Origin: Isoetes taiwanensis
Taxonomy: Eukaryota > Streptophyta > Lycopodiopsida > Isoetales > Isoetaceae
Assembly (NCBI GenBank): GCA_021234155.1
Contig: JAJEKV010000061.1
Location: 2,259,950 to 2,323,949, forward strand
Direction of reading: 5' to 3'
Length of the DNA: 64,000 bases
Position 1 is the first letter of the stretch; each line of letters starts with the position of its first letter. Below the pieces are notes generated by a model. That model made no database searches. It saw nothing but the letters and a program-made list of their open reading frames with translations, and was not told the DNA's origin. This document shows positions 35,831-48,056 of this stretch, one piece after another. A program made the position numbers and the translations under genes.

Positions 35831-36519
35831 ATGCGTCATGTTGTTTCAACAATTTGTTCAAAATGATACCTTTCCTCTCTCTCCCTTTTTTTTTTTTCTT
35901 TTTGTGGTACGAGGGGATTAGAAACATGGGTTTCAACATGCCTGCATGCATACTTGCATGTACCAGTGCAAATCATCAGGCATGCATGTATAAATTATGC
36001 TTCATGCACATTCTTAGCAAGTCCTAAGCTCTCTATTATATTGAGGTTTATTTTGCTTAGGATGCATGCTCTATACTTACATCACAATTAAATTGTGCAT
36101 GCTTTACGCATAGGCTATTGCATGAGGGCATTAATGCTTATGCCTTTTGGTGTTCAAGAGATAGAAGACTTTTTGATATGCCCTTATTGACTTGATGATA
36201 CATGCAACAAAACAACAAGGTGACATAATGCAGATGCTGTTCCTATTTCTATGTTGCACGAAGACTAAGATCTTCGTGGACATAGTTTAATGATAATAAG
36301 GGCAAAAATGTTGTAGTATTCATGTGCATGTGGGGCTAATGCTATTTGTTTAGCTTTGTCGGAGCCTTTTGTTGAGTTAATAGTCTCAACATATGGTTGG
36401 CCATATGTGTTTGGGGCATATGCTATCTGTTTAGTCTTGTCCTGTCTCTTCAAGTTTGAAGAAAAATGAGCTACAAATAGTCACAACAATATCTAGCATT
36501 ATCATATCAACAATATAAT
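35831..36519. repeat. Blocks X (distal part) and Y, copy 2
   Basis: 35831-36250 matches 31345-31688 plus 32665-32730 without the LINE, then continues with GTTGCACGAAGACTAAGATC, and block Y at 36250-36519. The left edge is an abrupt junction with the H3-tail ORF. Confidence 0.85.
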
Positions 36520-37800
36520 GTGTGTGCGCAATGCCAATTTGCAGAAATGCCCATGAATCATTTAGATTCCGAGTGCACCCAAGTATATTAACATTCACAG
36601 CTTGCAAAAAACATAATAACGGCAATAATTCAAGAATAGATGAAATAAAGCATAATTAGAAACGGCTGCTCGGGGATTTGAATCCCCTGCCGAATTGCAG
36701 CGCCAGCAAGCACCAGGAAACCCCTTCAAGATGAAGAGAAGCAACCTTCTCAATCAGAAGCAATAAAATTGCAATAACAGATACTGTCAAACCATCAAAT
36801 ACTGGGACGAAACCATCATCCCTAACAGTTCATCGCCCTACTATAGTCGAAGCAGAGAGATGACAAGAATGGCCCTTAGTGATTCCGACAGAAAACCTTA
36901 GTTTTGCTGTAAAGCCTGCTTCACTGCTTCAGTGTGATTGTTGCAGAATATGCAGTGATATGCTCTAGTGCCCTTAGCCCTGCTTCAACGGGCGACGACA
37001 AGAATGGCATGCTTTGATTCCGCCGCCCCTTTGGTGCATGCTCTGCAACCACTGACTGCTAACCTAGAATAGAAGCTCCTTAAAAACCTTTGACATTACA
37101 AGAATAAAAACCCATCTAACCATTGAAAACCCAAATCCAATATGGTAACGTCACTATTGTACGTTTTTGGTGTACTTCTACCTACCAACCATACACAATC
37201 TTATGTAATATCTGCTCCTCTCTTCCATTGCAGAAGATAATAGTGCTAAGTCCTCTAAAGCTTTAGTTGTCTTCTGCATGGAATATTTGGCAAGATGGCA
37301 TAGAGGTGTGTTATGTTTACTTACTCTTCATACACATCAAGATATAAAAAGTTGCTTATCATATTCCAATGTACAAATTCAGTATTACTATTTGTCATCT
37401 TGTTTAGAGAGCAACGCATCATGTTGTTTCAACAGTTTGTTCAAAATAATACCTTTCCTCTTTTTTTGGTGGTACGAGGGGATTAGAAACATGGGTTCCA
37501 ACACGCTTGCATGCAACAGTGCAAATCATCAGACATGCATGTACAAATTATGCTTCATGTACATTCTTAACAAGTCCTAAGCTCCCATTTATATTGAGGT
37601 TTATTTTGCTTAGGATGCATGCTCTATCCTTGCATCACAATTAAATTACGTATGATTTAAGCACAAGCTATTGCATGAAGGCATTAATGCTTATGCCTTT
37701 TGGTGTTCAAGAGATATAAGACTTTTTGATACGTCTTTATTGACTTGATGATACATGCAACACAACAACAAGGTGATGCAGATGTTATTTCTATTTCTAT
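36520..37800. repeat. Block X, copy 2
   Basis: Starts GTGTGTGCGCAATGCCAATT as at 29975 and runs collinear with copy 1, lacking its internal 455-bp duplication, LINE and LTR. 36668-36710 on minus contains a tRNA-like T-arm (GGGGATTCAAATCCCC). No conserved coding frame. Confidence 0.85.
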
Positions 37801-37849
37801 GTTGCATTATTGTGTGGTAGAATAAATAGAATAAAATAGATTTTTTTAC

Positions 37850-38499
37850 GTCCGTGAAGACTAAGGTCTTCGTGGACATAGTTTAACGATAATAAAGGCA
37901 AAAATGTTGTAGTCTTCATGTGTGTGCGTGTGGGGCTAATGCTATTTGTTTAGCTTTGCCGGAGCCTTTTGTTGAGTTAATAATCTTAACATATGCTTGG
38001 CCATGTGTGTGTGGGGCATATGCTATCTCCTTAGCCTTGTTCTATCTCTTCAAGGTTGAAGGAAAATGATCCACAAATAGTCACAATATATTAGCATATT
38101 CCGAAGAGAAAAGCGTATATCAATTCATGTGAGTCCAAAAGTTACTTGCGCTTGTCTGAATAGATTCTATGCTTGTATTCTTGTGATATTTGTCCCTTTA
38201 CTACTGCACATCTTTGCCCCTCTAGTACTGCAAGTCGTCACTCGAATACCATCCCAAAATTGTTAATCTTTTTCTACCGCAAAATCATTATTTGATTTAT
38301 TGTATATAATATGAGGCAATCGGGTTTGTCAATGGAGTATTGGACTACCTTCAATGGCTGCAGCAATGGTCTTGCAAAGACTCGAGCAAGTGCGAATGGT
38401 AAGCTCAGTCTATGAGTTCAATTCTTATTATTGTTGAGCCTTAGACCATACAAGAGTTATATACAAATAATTAGAACTCATATTACTATTAGCCGATTT
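37850..38499. repeat. Blocks Y and Z, copy 3
   Basis: 37850-38160 repeats 36250-36500 and 21340-21586. 38160-38499 repeats 24099-24460. The Y/Z boundary near 38160 is uninterrupted here, where copy 1 has the solo LTR. Confidence 0.85.
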
Positions 38500-38998
38500 T
38501 ATTCATCAGTTATGAGCATCTACTCTATGAAAGCTATTACCACCTGCTTGGGGCTCTATCAATTCCTAAACATGAAAATGCTGCTACCACGTCTATGAAA
38601 CTAAACGGTCCTTTGGAGTCAATAACATGCACTACTTTATCACTCTCCAAGTAAGGCACTAGCATAGACAGTTATGAACCCTGGAGGAGTTGCAGGGCCA
38701 GTTAAAATCATTCCTACTCTTCCCTTTTTAACTACATTCATACTTTTCTAAAATTCCCTTGAAATTTTAGAATAATGCATGAGAAAATGACAGGAGAGAT
38801 CAAAGACTACATCAAATCTTAGCACCTTTGAATATACAAGCATTGTTGAACACAACGTCGCACTTATTAGGAAGCTCTTTGTCGTTGGGGGTCTTATAGT
38901 CAATCACAATGTCTGCCCCTAGTGACATAACAAAATCAACCTTTGATATACTAGTGGTGGCAATAACTAATGACGCTCCGTAGACTTCTTTTGCAATC
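38500..38998 (-). pseudogene. MDR oxidoreductase fragment, copy 2
   Basis: Minus-strand relatives of the 24472-24988 fragment. 38815-38998 encodes a Rossmann-fold stretch (ASLVIATTSISKVDFVMSLG, ADIVIDYKTPND, DVVFNNACIF) as in 2-alkenal/quinone oxidoreductases. 38520-38775 encodes the C-terminal part with a deletion in the SGKLSML region and frame damage. The N-terminal exon is absent. Truncated and probably dead. Confidence 0.75.
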
Positions 38999-39097
38999 TA
39001 AACACAAACATCACACTTTAAACGCATGAATAGGAGAAAAGTCTGCAGCTCTAATGCCATGTTTATTGCCATAGCAAATCCAGTTTAACTAAGTACT

Positions 39098-41849
39098 ATG
39101 TTTAGCTTGAAGATGAAATCTAATAGCAATGACAAGTTAGCAGCCAAGCACTCTGTTTTATCCATGATTGTTGGGAAAAATGGGGAATTGAAGCAAAAAG
39201 GAGTTGCTTCAAAAATGTTGAACTGCCATCCTCAAAATTTGTCATATGCTGCAGGCAGAAGAAAGAGAATGAAAATTGCAGGTCCAACTATATGGGCATT
39301 AACAGGCAGAAAGAGAAGATCTGATTGTTTGGACGAAGATACAAAGCAATTAGTCATCCAATTTTGGTTAAACAACACCAAGGTTTCACCTAAATACAGG
39401 GATGTAAGAAAGAAAAGGCATCAGGCTATCCAGTTTCTTGATATACCACAGGTATTTCATTCTTTATTGTATGAAATGCTTTCTAATGACTGATCCCTCA
39501 TGTATATGTTCACTTTTATTGGAATTTATAGTGTTTTGATGTATGAATGCTTTTGAATGACTGATCTATCATTTATGTATTCACTTTTATTTTGTTTTAC
39601 ATATGCAATCACCTTTGTTGATTTGCTTACATTTATTGACCATGTATATTATATTAAACCTTCCTTTCTTATTTATGCAGTGACTCCAAAATTCTTAACC
39701 AATGTATAGATTAGATTTTGCATAATATTGTATGTTATACATGTCTATAGAGTACATATCTTGTACTCAGACTTTCAGATAGTACCTATGGACATCAAGA
39801 ATTTACTCTTGAACATTAATATGCTCTAGGCTACAGTAATGTACCCACACTGCTACTTCATTATGCCACATGTATTTAATGTACATGTGTAATGTGTACT
39901 ATGTTGTCCTTATGTATATTGTAAGTACATTGTGAGTACATTGTGAGTATATCTGAGTACATATTAGTACATTATGAGTACATGTTAGTACATTTTGACT
40001 CCGTATGTACTCAACTGCACATACAAAATCTTTTATTAACTATGATGATTTGAATGTACAGGCTGAGCTATACCAGAACTTTGTGGAGCAACACCTAGAG
40101 GCAGACATTGGCATCAGATTGTTCGAATACCTCAAACCTGATTGTGTAAGGAAGCTAAAGGAAAGAAACACATGTTGTTGTGTCAAGCATGAGCAAGCAG
40201 AGAACTTCAGAAAGGCATTTAATTCTGTGAGGGCTAAGCTCCACATCAATTGTAGCAATTGTGAAGTTTGTGTTGCTAACAAAAATGATGGAATTTGTCA
40301 GGCTCACAAGAATACATACTGTAATGTCAGCACTCTATGGAGGAGTATGGTTTGTCCAAAACAGGATAGTGATGAGTGGCACAAATTAAATTGTATTACA
40401 AGTGATTGCAAGAACTGTGGTAAGCAGAACATTATCTTGTGTCCAAAAGAAATTGAAAATGACATTGAAAATAAAATCAATTGGCAAATATACTCTTATG
40501 TGGATGAGAAGTCTAAAAAAGGAGTCTCAAGAAGGCTCAGATTGGTGGACAAGACAACAAATGCACCTGTAATGTTGGATGCCATGTTTGGTCACATGAA
40601 AACATTTGTCCATCACAACTTTGCAGCTCACTGGCAAAGCAAAGAATTCAGAAGATGTGTTCAAAACCTGAGACATGATTCAGTGATATCAGTGGTTGAC
40701 TTTGCAGAAAATTATACATTGAAGCCTTTCAAAGAGGTTCGGTCAGAACATTGGAATGCAGACCAAATTACTATAATGGTACAGATTACCATGCTAAAGG
40801 TAAATGGCATCTTGAAGAAGACTGTTCACTTGTATATTTCTGATGACAGAAATCATGATACACATTTTGTACAACATGCATTTAAGCTTCATCTGAAATG
40901 GCTGAAAGAGAATGGTGGATCTCATGTACAGTATCATATTGTGTGGTCTGATGGTTGTGCTGCACAATACAAGTCCAGAAGATGGCATTCATTTACAATG
41001 GAACTACTTTGGTTCTGAGCATGGAAAAGGTGAACATGATGGAGAGTCTGCCAAGGCCAAGCAGGTACTTGAAGCCGAACAGTTACGAGAACATGGAACA
41101 GAGATTAAAGGTGCACATGATGCTTGTGTTATCTTGAGGAGCAAGCAATCTAATGTTAATAGAGTATCATGGGAAGGAAGGAGTCAGATATTGATAGAAC
41201 CAATGCATTGGACGTGCAACCTCTTCCTGGTATTCAAAAATTGCATGCTATAGCTTCTAAAAGTCCGACCCCACCTTAGTAATGGTGAGACCATTATCTT
41301 GCTTCTGCAATGCTTGCATTAACTTTGAATGAGATGCTTGTAAGTCCATTTCATTCAGTGGGAGGTGGCAATTAAAGAAGCTAGTACTCCGAGTAAGTAC
41401 TCAGTGTGAAGTAGAGAATGAGGAAACTGCTGCTTTTGCAAATGAAAATGAAGAGCTAGAAGATCTAGTACAGGTAGGTGATATGTTTGCTTCTTTTGCT
41501 GCACCAGGAAATGAAGAAAATGTGCCATACTATATCCTTCTTTGCAAGAAAACAAAATTTGTTTTGCAAGATAATGTTATTGATGATGATTACAAAAATT
41601 ATCATCATACAGGTGAAACAGTCATATCCGCGTATTACTATCAAAAATTGCCTGGTTGTCACCACAAGTATAAGTTATTGGATGATAAAGAAGTTTCTTG
41701 TACCGGCAGAGTCTGTTATTGGAGCAAAGTTTGCAATGCCAAAGGTAAATCATAAGGTAAAGGGCGCTTCTGCAGCTTATGCATTGTCTATTGATGTGCA
41801 TAAGATGCTACTGGGAAGTTTGCCTGAAATGCTACATGATCTGGAATAG
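39098..41849 (+). pseudogene. DDE/RNase H-fold transposase-like gene, family not named
   Basis: Exon 1, 39098-39451 (118 codons: GKNGELKQKGVASKML, RKRSDCLDEDTKQ-like basic DNA-binding region) joins in phase 0 to exon 2 from 40062, with a GTATTT donor and an AATGTACAG acceptor. Exon 2 has a Cys-rich zone (CCCVKHEQ, CSNCEVCVANKNDGIC, CNCGKQ-like CKNCGKQ), then a catalytic-looking core: VVDFAENYTLKP (first Asp), ISDDRNHDTHFVQHAF, and HIVWSDGCAAQYKSR (second Asp). After a frameshift near 40990 comes WNYFGSEHGKGEHDGESAKAK (candidate third acidic residue). The C-terminal region at 41400-41760 is again in another frame. I know this arrangement from uncharacterised transposon-related proteins but cannot give the superfamily. 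The intron contains GTACATT-type repeats (39880-40000). Probably inactive in this copy. Confidence 0.65.
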
Positions 41850-42018
41850 CTCCTATGAAAAGTACGTGCTTGTTATCACTGAAACAGATTATATGTTGGA
41901 GAGAAGTAATCTGAAAAGAAAAAAGTGCTGGTGAAACATGATTTATATTACATTATGGTAGAGTACATCATCTTATTTCAAAACATGTTTCTTGTTATTG
42001 AAAACTTTACAGAATATA

Positions 42019-42533
42019 TCAACTTCTTTCATGCCTAACTATTACATCTTGTGGTGACTGAAATCTCATAGGTATTGCATCCATTCTCGTAAGATTTCCG
42101 GAGCGCCATATAATGTTAGGACTAGCTGTGGCAGAGGCCACTGCTGCTTCTCTTGCAATTGGAAACCCACTCCAGCCCTCACGCAGCATAGTTGACTCGT
42201 GTGCACTTGGCAACGGATTCCTTCCCCAAGGATCAGGATCATAGATCTTGTGAATTGCCCAAAGTATTTTTGGCATCTCATCCCTGATGCTTATGCTTTC
42301 GATCCGTTCGACCTGTTCCCATAATCCAGGCAAGCTGGTAAGGAATCTTGCTTCATACCCTAAGCCACAAGAGAATGGTACATCTGGTTCATATTCTGCT
42401 TCAGTCCCTAAAGTAGACGGTGGTTCATCTGGTTCAACCTCTGCTCCATGTACATGTACAGGTTCCTTTTCATCTGGTTCAACCTCTGCTCCATGTATAA
42501 ATTCCTCTTCAATTTCAAATTCCTCAACTTCTA
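42019..42533 (-). CDS. Unidentified acidic protein, partial
   Basis: An uninterrupted minus-strand frame of about 171 codons ending at a stop at 42019. The N-terminal part is acidic with a repeated HGAEVEPDE motif. The C-terminal part is conserved-looking (EQVERIESISIRDEMPKILW, YDPDPWGRNPLPSAHESTML, GWSGFPIAREAAVASATASP). I do not recognise it. It converges on the DDE-like transposase gene (150 bp between ends), so it may be a second gene of that transposon or an unrelated host 3' exon. An acceptor could lie near 42533. No stops or frameshifts. Confidence 0.45.
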
Positions 42534-42603
42534 ATACAATAACAAAAGTTAAAAATTATTAGTATTTATAAAGTATTACATCTAAAACTTGCTCAACCTT
42601 AAA

Positions 42604-42853
42604 TATTCACACGGGGGGTTACTCCAGACAACTAGAGCTGTCGGATGGGCATATTTGCCCTTTATTCCAAGATCTGGACCGTACATAGCCATCCTCGTTT
42701 GTGGGGTATGCATGTACAAGTTTTTGTGTACTCTATATTAAGGTTTACAAAATACTATAGGGTTTAAGAATGTACTTAATGGTGTTAATTTTGTACATGT
42801 ATTGTAAATTTTTTTGGGGCTCTCGCTGCCCTGCGTAACCCCCCCTGTGAATA
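42604..42853. mobile_element. MITE-like element, 250 bp
   Basis: TIRs TATTCACACGGGGGGTTAC (left) and GTAACCCCCCCTGTGAATA (right) match at 18 of 19 positions. Weak complementarity continues inward (AGAGCT/GGGCTCTC). No ORF. Target duplication is unclear. The superfamily is not assigned. Confidence 0.68.
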
Positions 42854-43562
42854 TGCACCCAAACCAAAGGGGGTTTCAGGGGAATTTTAATTAAAATTCG
42901 TCTACTTTCATGTCTACTTTGTTTTCATATTTCTTATTTGATACTCACTCTACATGAGTGTCCTATTTTCTCCATTGCCCTGCTTCTTAGCAGCTTGGTA
43001 TATGGATTGTATGGCTTTTTCTAATTAATGAAAAAATCTACCCTTACTCTCAAAAAAAAAAAAAAAATAATAATAATAATAATAATTAAAATGTATTAAA
43101 TGCAATGGTTTGTGTTAATAATGTTAATGGTAGTTGTGTATTGATAATATTAGAAAAACATAGGTGAATATTATGGGCCTAAATATTAATTACTAAAAAG
43201 CACAATAACATCAAGATAAACAAATTATTTCCACTGCAAGCAACTATGAGTATATTTTGTGTAATCATTAGGACAAATTATTTCCATAGCAAACAACTAC
43301 GAGTATATTTTGTGTAATCATTAGGACAAGGACACGTTCTCGAAATTGAAGACGTCGAAATCTTGCAACAACAATGTTGATGATATTTTTCTTTTTAGAA
43401 CAAAGTCAGTGCTGCCATGGTTTGTTTGGTGCATGTGGAGCTTGCTATGCATAAGCAATACACAGCGAGTATCAAAGTTGACAAAGTTGACAGTATCAAA
43501 GTCAACAGTATCAAAGTTCGGATAAGCTTTTCCACATGAGAAATGGCACAAATCTGAAAATG
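42854..43562. other. Gene-free interval
   Basis: Contains an A-run with (TAA)n at 43052-43086 and two about 60-bp direct repeats at about 43220-43325 (GAGTATATTTTGTGTAATCA). 43321-43550 has several TATCAAAGTTGACAA-type copies. No gene seen. Confidence 0.5.
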
Positions 43563-46500
43563 CATATATAGAATAGAATAGAATATGATTTTATCATCCT
43601 CGGAGACCAACTGGCCTATGGGACCCAAGTACAAAGAGAGAGCAGCAGGCGTATTACTACCAGGATTAAAAAACCCCCGCCCCGAAGGGTTTTCGGGGGA
43701 AAAACCTTAGTAGCAATAAGGATGCTGACATACTGCACAGTTATATACATAATCACAAGTACAACCGAGGTTAATGCCTGACGGGGGCATAACCGAAGTC
43801 CACAGATCCATTACCTCCTGAGGTAATGATCCCAACAAGCCTCTGTGAGGCCGTGGCTCAAGAGCTCATGCAAGGCCCGGATGGGGCACAACTAACCGAG
43901 CATACCGATCCCTGATATGCCGGGTATGCACGGACAGCCCGAGGGCGTGACTTTCATCCTCAATGGCGCTCGCTGACAAAGACGGACAGACTCGGCCCTC
44001 ACGCTGCCCCGAATCCATCTCCTCAGCTCAATGCGGGTGGTGTGCACCTCTGCTGAATGGAAGCAATCACCTCCCGCTTTTTCATGGGTAGATGGGTGCG
44101 TGGGTAGTGGTGTGGGCCCCTCGTGAGCATGGGATTAACCTCGCATGCCGATTTGCCACCTTGACATGTGATGGGGGCCTCTGCATCCCAAAGCTTGGCC
44201 ATGAAGCAAGCATCCAAGGATCGCTTCAAGGCAGTAGCGTTCCTTCGGTGTATGCACCGGTCCACATCTGCGGTGCCTGCACATTCCATAGCGAGAACCA
44301 CTGGCTTGCTTGTCTTTCCAAAGAAGCTTTGAGTCATTGCCCGGTCCCATCGCCACCGCCAAAGCAAGGTTGGGCAGCCGGGCTTCATCCATAGCCACCA
44401 CCTTCCTCGAAGTAAATAATGTGACGCTCCAGCAAGAGCCCTCTCAGAATGGAAGGAAGCCCCTCTCCGGAGCAAGATCCGATATGGGACCGTGGACTTC
44501 ACTCCCAAAGGTGCCTCGGCCAAGAAGGCCTTCGTACCGCTCTAGATCGTTCCAAGTGGTGAGGGATATCACCGCCCCCACACTTCTGCCCCATAGAGGA
44601 GGACCGGTTCAACCAAGGCCCTCAACAAGTGTGCCCTGGTGACCCCATGCATACATACTACGCCTTTGTGATTGTTGTTTTGCATTGCATACAGGCTTCC
44701 CGCCTGCAGTGACCCGTAACCCGATGGATGCATCCCAAAGGTGTGGTAGTAGAAAACTCAATGCCCAAATACTTATAAGATCGAGCCACCTCCACTACCC
44801 GCCTGGTAAGTGAATGAGGGAAGGCGTGGAGTGCCGGATGATGGGACCAGCAAAGACCCTTGTCTTGGCCAAGTTAACTCTCATGTCGCTGAATTGGCGA
44901 AAGTGTCCAAAGCATCCGGTGGCGTTGCATGTCCTCCGGGGTATATGCGAAAGCAGGTCAACATCATCGGCATATATGAGTTGCCGGATTATGTGGTGCA
45001 TCAACCGAGCCTCCCCTCCCCGTGCTCGGCTAGCCATTCTTCTAGCTGGTCAATGTACAAGTCGAAGAGCGCCGGGGATAGAGGGCAGCCCCGGGCGCAC
45101 CCAATGCTACTAACAACGGGCTCCCCGACAGGTGTGAGACGACCGAGCAAGCCTCAGATAGTCCGTATATAGCATTCGCAAAGTCGACGGGGTCCCTAGT
45201 CGTCTCAATCTGTCCCCACAACTTATCCCGAGGCATCGTGGTCAAAAGCCTTTGCGAAATCCACAAAGCAACAATGCATTTGATTCGGGCGTTGATTCCA
45301 GCTATCCTCTATGAGTGTTCGCAGAGTGAAGATATGGTCAATAGTAGAATGCCGGGGCGGAAGCCTCGCTGCGTGAGAGCCCGCGACTTCTCCATCCTCT
45401 CGCCCAAAGTGTCGGGCCGCCGCTCAAGAATCCCGCAAGCAACTTGGCAAAGACGAACTGACCATAATGGTAATGATAGTTGGTCGGGCTGGGGGGGGTC
45501 CCCCGCTTTGTATATGGGCACAACTCTACCGGTAGTCCAAAGTCGGGGAAGCCTTCTTGCAATGCCCCTGTTGAAGAGTCCGAGAACCGCACCATTGGGG
45601 GCCCCGGCCCACTTGAGAAGCTCACCGCATACCATCCAAATCTATCGCCTTCCCATTAGCGGCGCTGCGTGCCCATTATGACATCCCCTTCAAGAATGAC
45701 CAAGCTAGGGATTGTCTCATGGAGGTATCGGTGCCCGCTTCCCATTGGGTCGCATACCGCCGCAAGTATCTCACCCATTGTTCCGGTAATATTTCCCGTG
45801 GGCCGTGTAAAGCTTACTCAAGACCTTTCTCCGTAAGGTCCTAGGGTGGCGGTCTAGTAGACCAAACATCATTCTTGAGTTCAAGCAAGGTACCGGGCTT
45901 TCTTGGTCTTGAGGAAGGAGCGGTATTGACGACGGGACCTCTTGGGCGAATGGTGGGGTCCAAAGACTTGGCGAGCCATCGTTTTCAACTCCCGGGCATT
46001 AGGCCATCGAACCCGATGATTGCGGGGAAGGTGGTTGCAGCCCCGTGGATCATCGAGCGGCCTCTCTCAAAGCATCTGTCCCCTACCCTCGGCGGAGCCG
46101 GGTTCACCGGGCCATCCGTTGTTGAAGTGTGGGGAGTCTGCGGCACTCCCGCAGCTCATGCTCAAGCATCCTCGCATAGACCGCCGCATGATCATAGTCC
46201 GTGACGCAACCGCGGTACATGGGGTATTGGGGCAATGGGTGCTCGGTTGGCCGCCAATCTATCTGCAAGAACAGGGGCTGATGGTCTGAGTCTACTTCCT
46301 CGTCCGGCCACCGTCCCCGGCAATCGGGCAGTGATCAAGGTAATGCGCATTGCTCGCCCCGCTAGCACGTAATCCACCACACCGGTGCCGCCCCCGGTTC
46401 TCCCCGTCTACAAGTGAAGCGGCCGGAGGAGGGCCATCGTGCCGACCCATTGCAAATGACCAGGTCAAAGATATTGCCCGAATGCGGCGCCCGCCATACC

Positions 46501-47700
46501 GTGGTCACTGGGCGCTATCCGACGCCCTTGGCCAAACCATCTCTGCAAGGGGTCCATTTGCAACACATCCTCGCCTAGAGGTGCGAATTTTGGATCTCTT
46601 CTCGCCTGCGGCGCATTGAAATCTCCAAGCAACATGACCTTGCTCAATTGTTGCATGCTGTATGTCATCATATAGATCGACATAGGGCTCCCGCCTGTCC
46701 ACATCCAAGTGCGTGTGGTAAAAGTTGCTCTCAGCATGTGGGAAGTAGCAAGCCGCCACAAAGAGAGGGCTGCCATCGCTGTTCTGCACTCGTACCCACA
46801 GGTATCTGTTGTTGTCTGCCTTGCACAGGGAGACCGATTGGGCCAAGGTTGTCTGGTAGTAACACGCAATTCCTCCGTGTCCTCGTTTCCGGTGCACTCA
46901 TTGAAGACGGAGCGGCACCGTATCCCGGCAAATCGGTGCCTCGTGGACCGGCATGTTCCCATGTTTCCATGAGGAAGATAAGGTCCATGTCCATGGCGAC
47001 CAGATTGAGACTGTCCCCCTTCTGCCATGGAAAGCCACGGCAATTCCAGGATACCACGCTGAGGCACGATCCCTATTTAGTGGCATGCATCGCCACTTCA
47101 GTCCGGTGGTAGTGGTGGTCCTGTGGGGAGCGGCGGATGTGGATGCTCAGGGCACCGGGGGGCCCTTAGAGGGGACTCGAGGGGCGGAATGCCTGCATCC
47201 CCGTTTGGGCTGCGGAATTCCTGCATCCTTCCCCAGGACCAGCCCTTCCAGCGCCCCTCCATGTCTGGGCGGTCCTCGACTTTGGCCAGCTCATGCCTTG
47301 GTCTCTTGTCAGGTTGGGGTCAAGTCCCTGGCCAACGCATCTGGTCGTTCCCTTCAACTTCCGCCCCGACGCGGGATGGCCACCCGCTCTGGCACGCTCT
47401 CAACTGTGAAGATGACCACCCGGGGACGATCAGGGCGCTGAATTCCATGACGACTCGCCTTTCCAATGGTCACAGGTGCTGGGAACATCATCCGGTCCAA
47501 GATCTGTGTCTGGAGTCGGGAAGTGAGATGTTCTCCCGACTCCTCCGTCAGGCCTCGCACTACCACATTGCGGCTCCTGCGTCTCTGTTCCTGGAGTTCG
47601 GCGGGGACCGCACCAGGTGTTGGTTGAGGTGGGTGAGGCATAGGCTGTGGCCGGCGCCTGGGTGGTGGCGGCCCGGCGTGATCTGATGTGTCCGCAGCAG
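43563..47700 (-). mobile_element. L1-like LINE, near full length, decayed
   Basis: GC-rich and distinct from its flanks. On minus, ORF1-like sequence at 47354-47700 includes an RRM-like segment (RNVVVRGLTEESGEHL). An APE endonuclease region at about 46505-47060 has VSWNCRGFPW, DLIFLMETWEH and LLGDFNAP. A reverse transcriptase region at about 44800-45640 has ARRLPRLWTTGRVVPIYKAG and the catalytic YADD at 44963-44974 (QLIYADDVDLLS), then FRQFSDMRVNLAKTRVF. Further frames extend to 44023. The 3' end shows repeated ATTCT near 43563-43580. Many frameshifts: inactive. Order ORF1-EN-RT is as in L1-type elements. Confidence 0.85.
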
Positions 47701-48056
47701 CACACAGCCCGGAAAAGTGCAGATTTGAGCACTGAAACAAAGACAAGCATGCAGATATCATACACCGTTGAAAAGCTCCCTGAACCAGCTTTCCAACAAG
47801 CCCAAGCACATGAAAATCTGACACCGGATGTGAGAGATACAGTCCGTGGAAGTGTCTACCAGTTGCCACAGAAACCCTAGCACACAGCCCGGAAAAGTGA
47901 CAATTTGAGCACAGAAACAAAGCCAAGCATGCAGGTACCATACACCGTTGGAAAGATCTCTGAACCAGCTTTCCAACAAGCCCAAGCACATGAAACTCTG
48001 ACACCGGATGTGAGAGATATGACCGATCAAAATTCTGCCGCCTTCCCTGAAGGAGA
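47701..48056. repeat. Two 180-bp tandem units upstream of the LINE
   Basis: Units at 47701-47880 and 47881-48056 both begin CACACAGCCCGGAAAAGTG and share CAGCTTTCCAACAAGCCCAA and GACACCGGATGTGAGAGAT. They abut the 5' side of the minus-strand LINE ORF1, where promoter monomers would lie. Function not shown. Confidence 0.85.

Noticed and set aside
43680-43710. Rho-independent terminator-like hairpin (CCCCGAAGGG/TTTTCGGGGG)
   Set aside because: A plant nuclear genome does not use such terminators; it lies in the 3' region of the LINE.
47354-48004. Single 216-residue protein combining the 180-bp units and ORF1
   Set aside because: The repeated half simply translates the tandem units; only the part below about 47700 resembles a LINE ORF1 RRM region.
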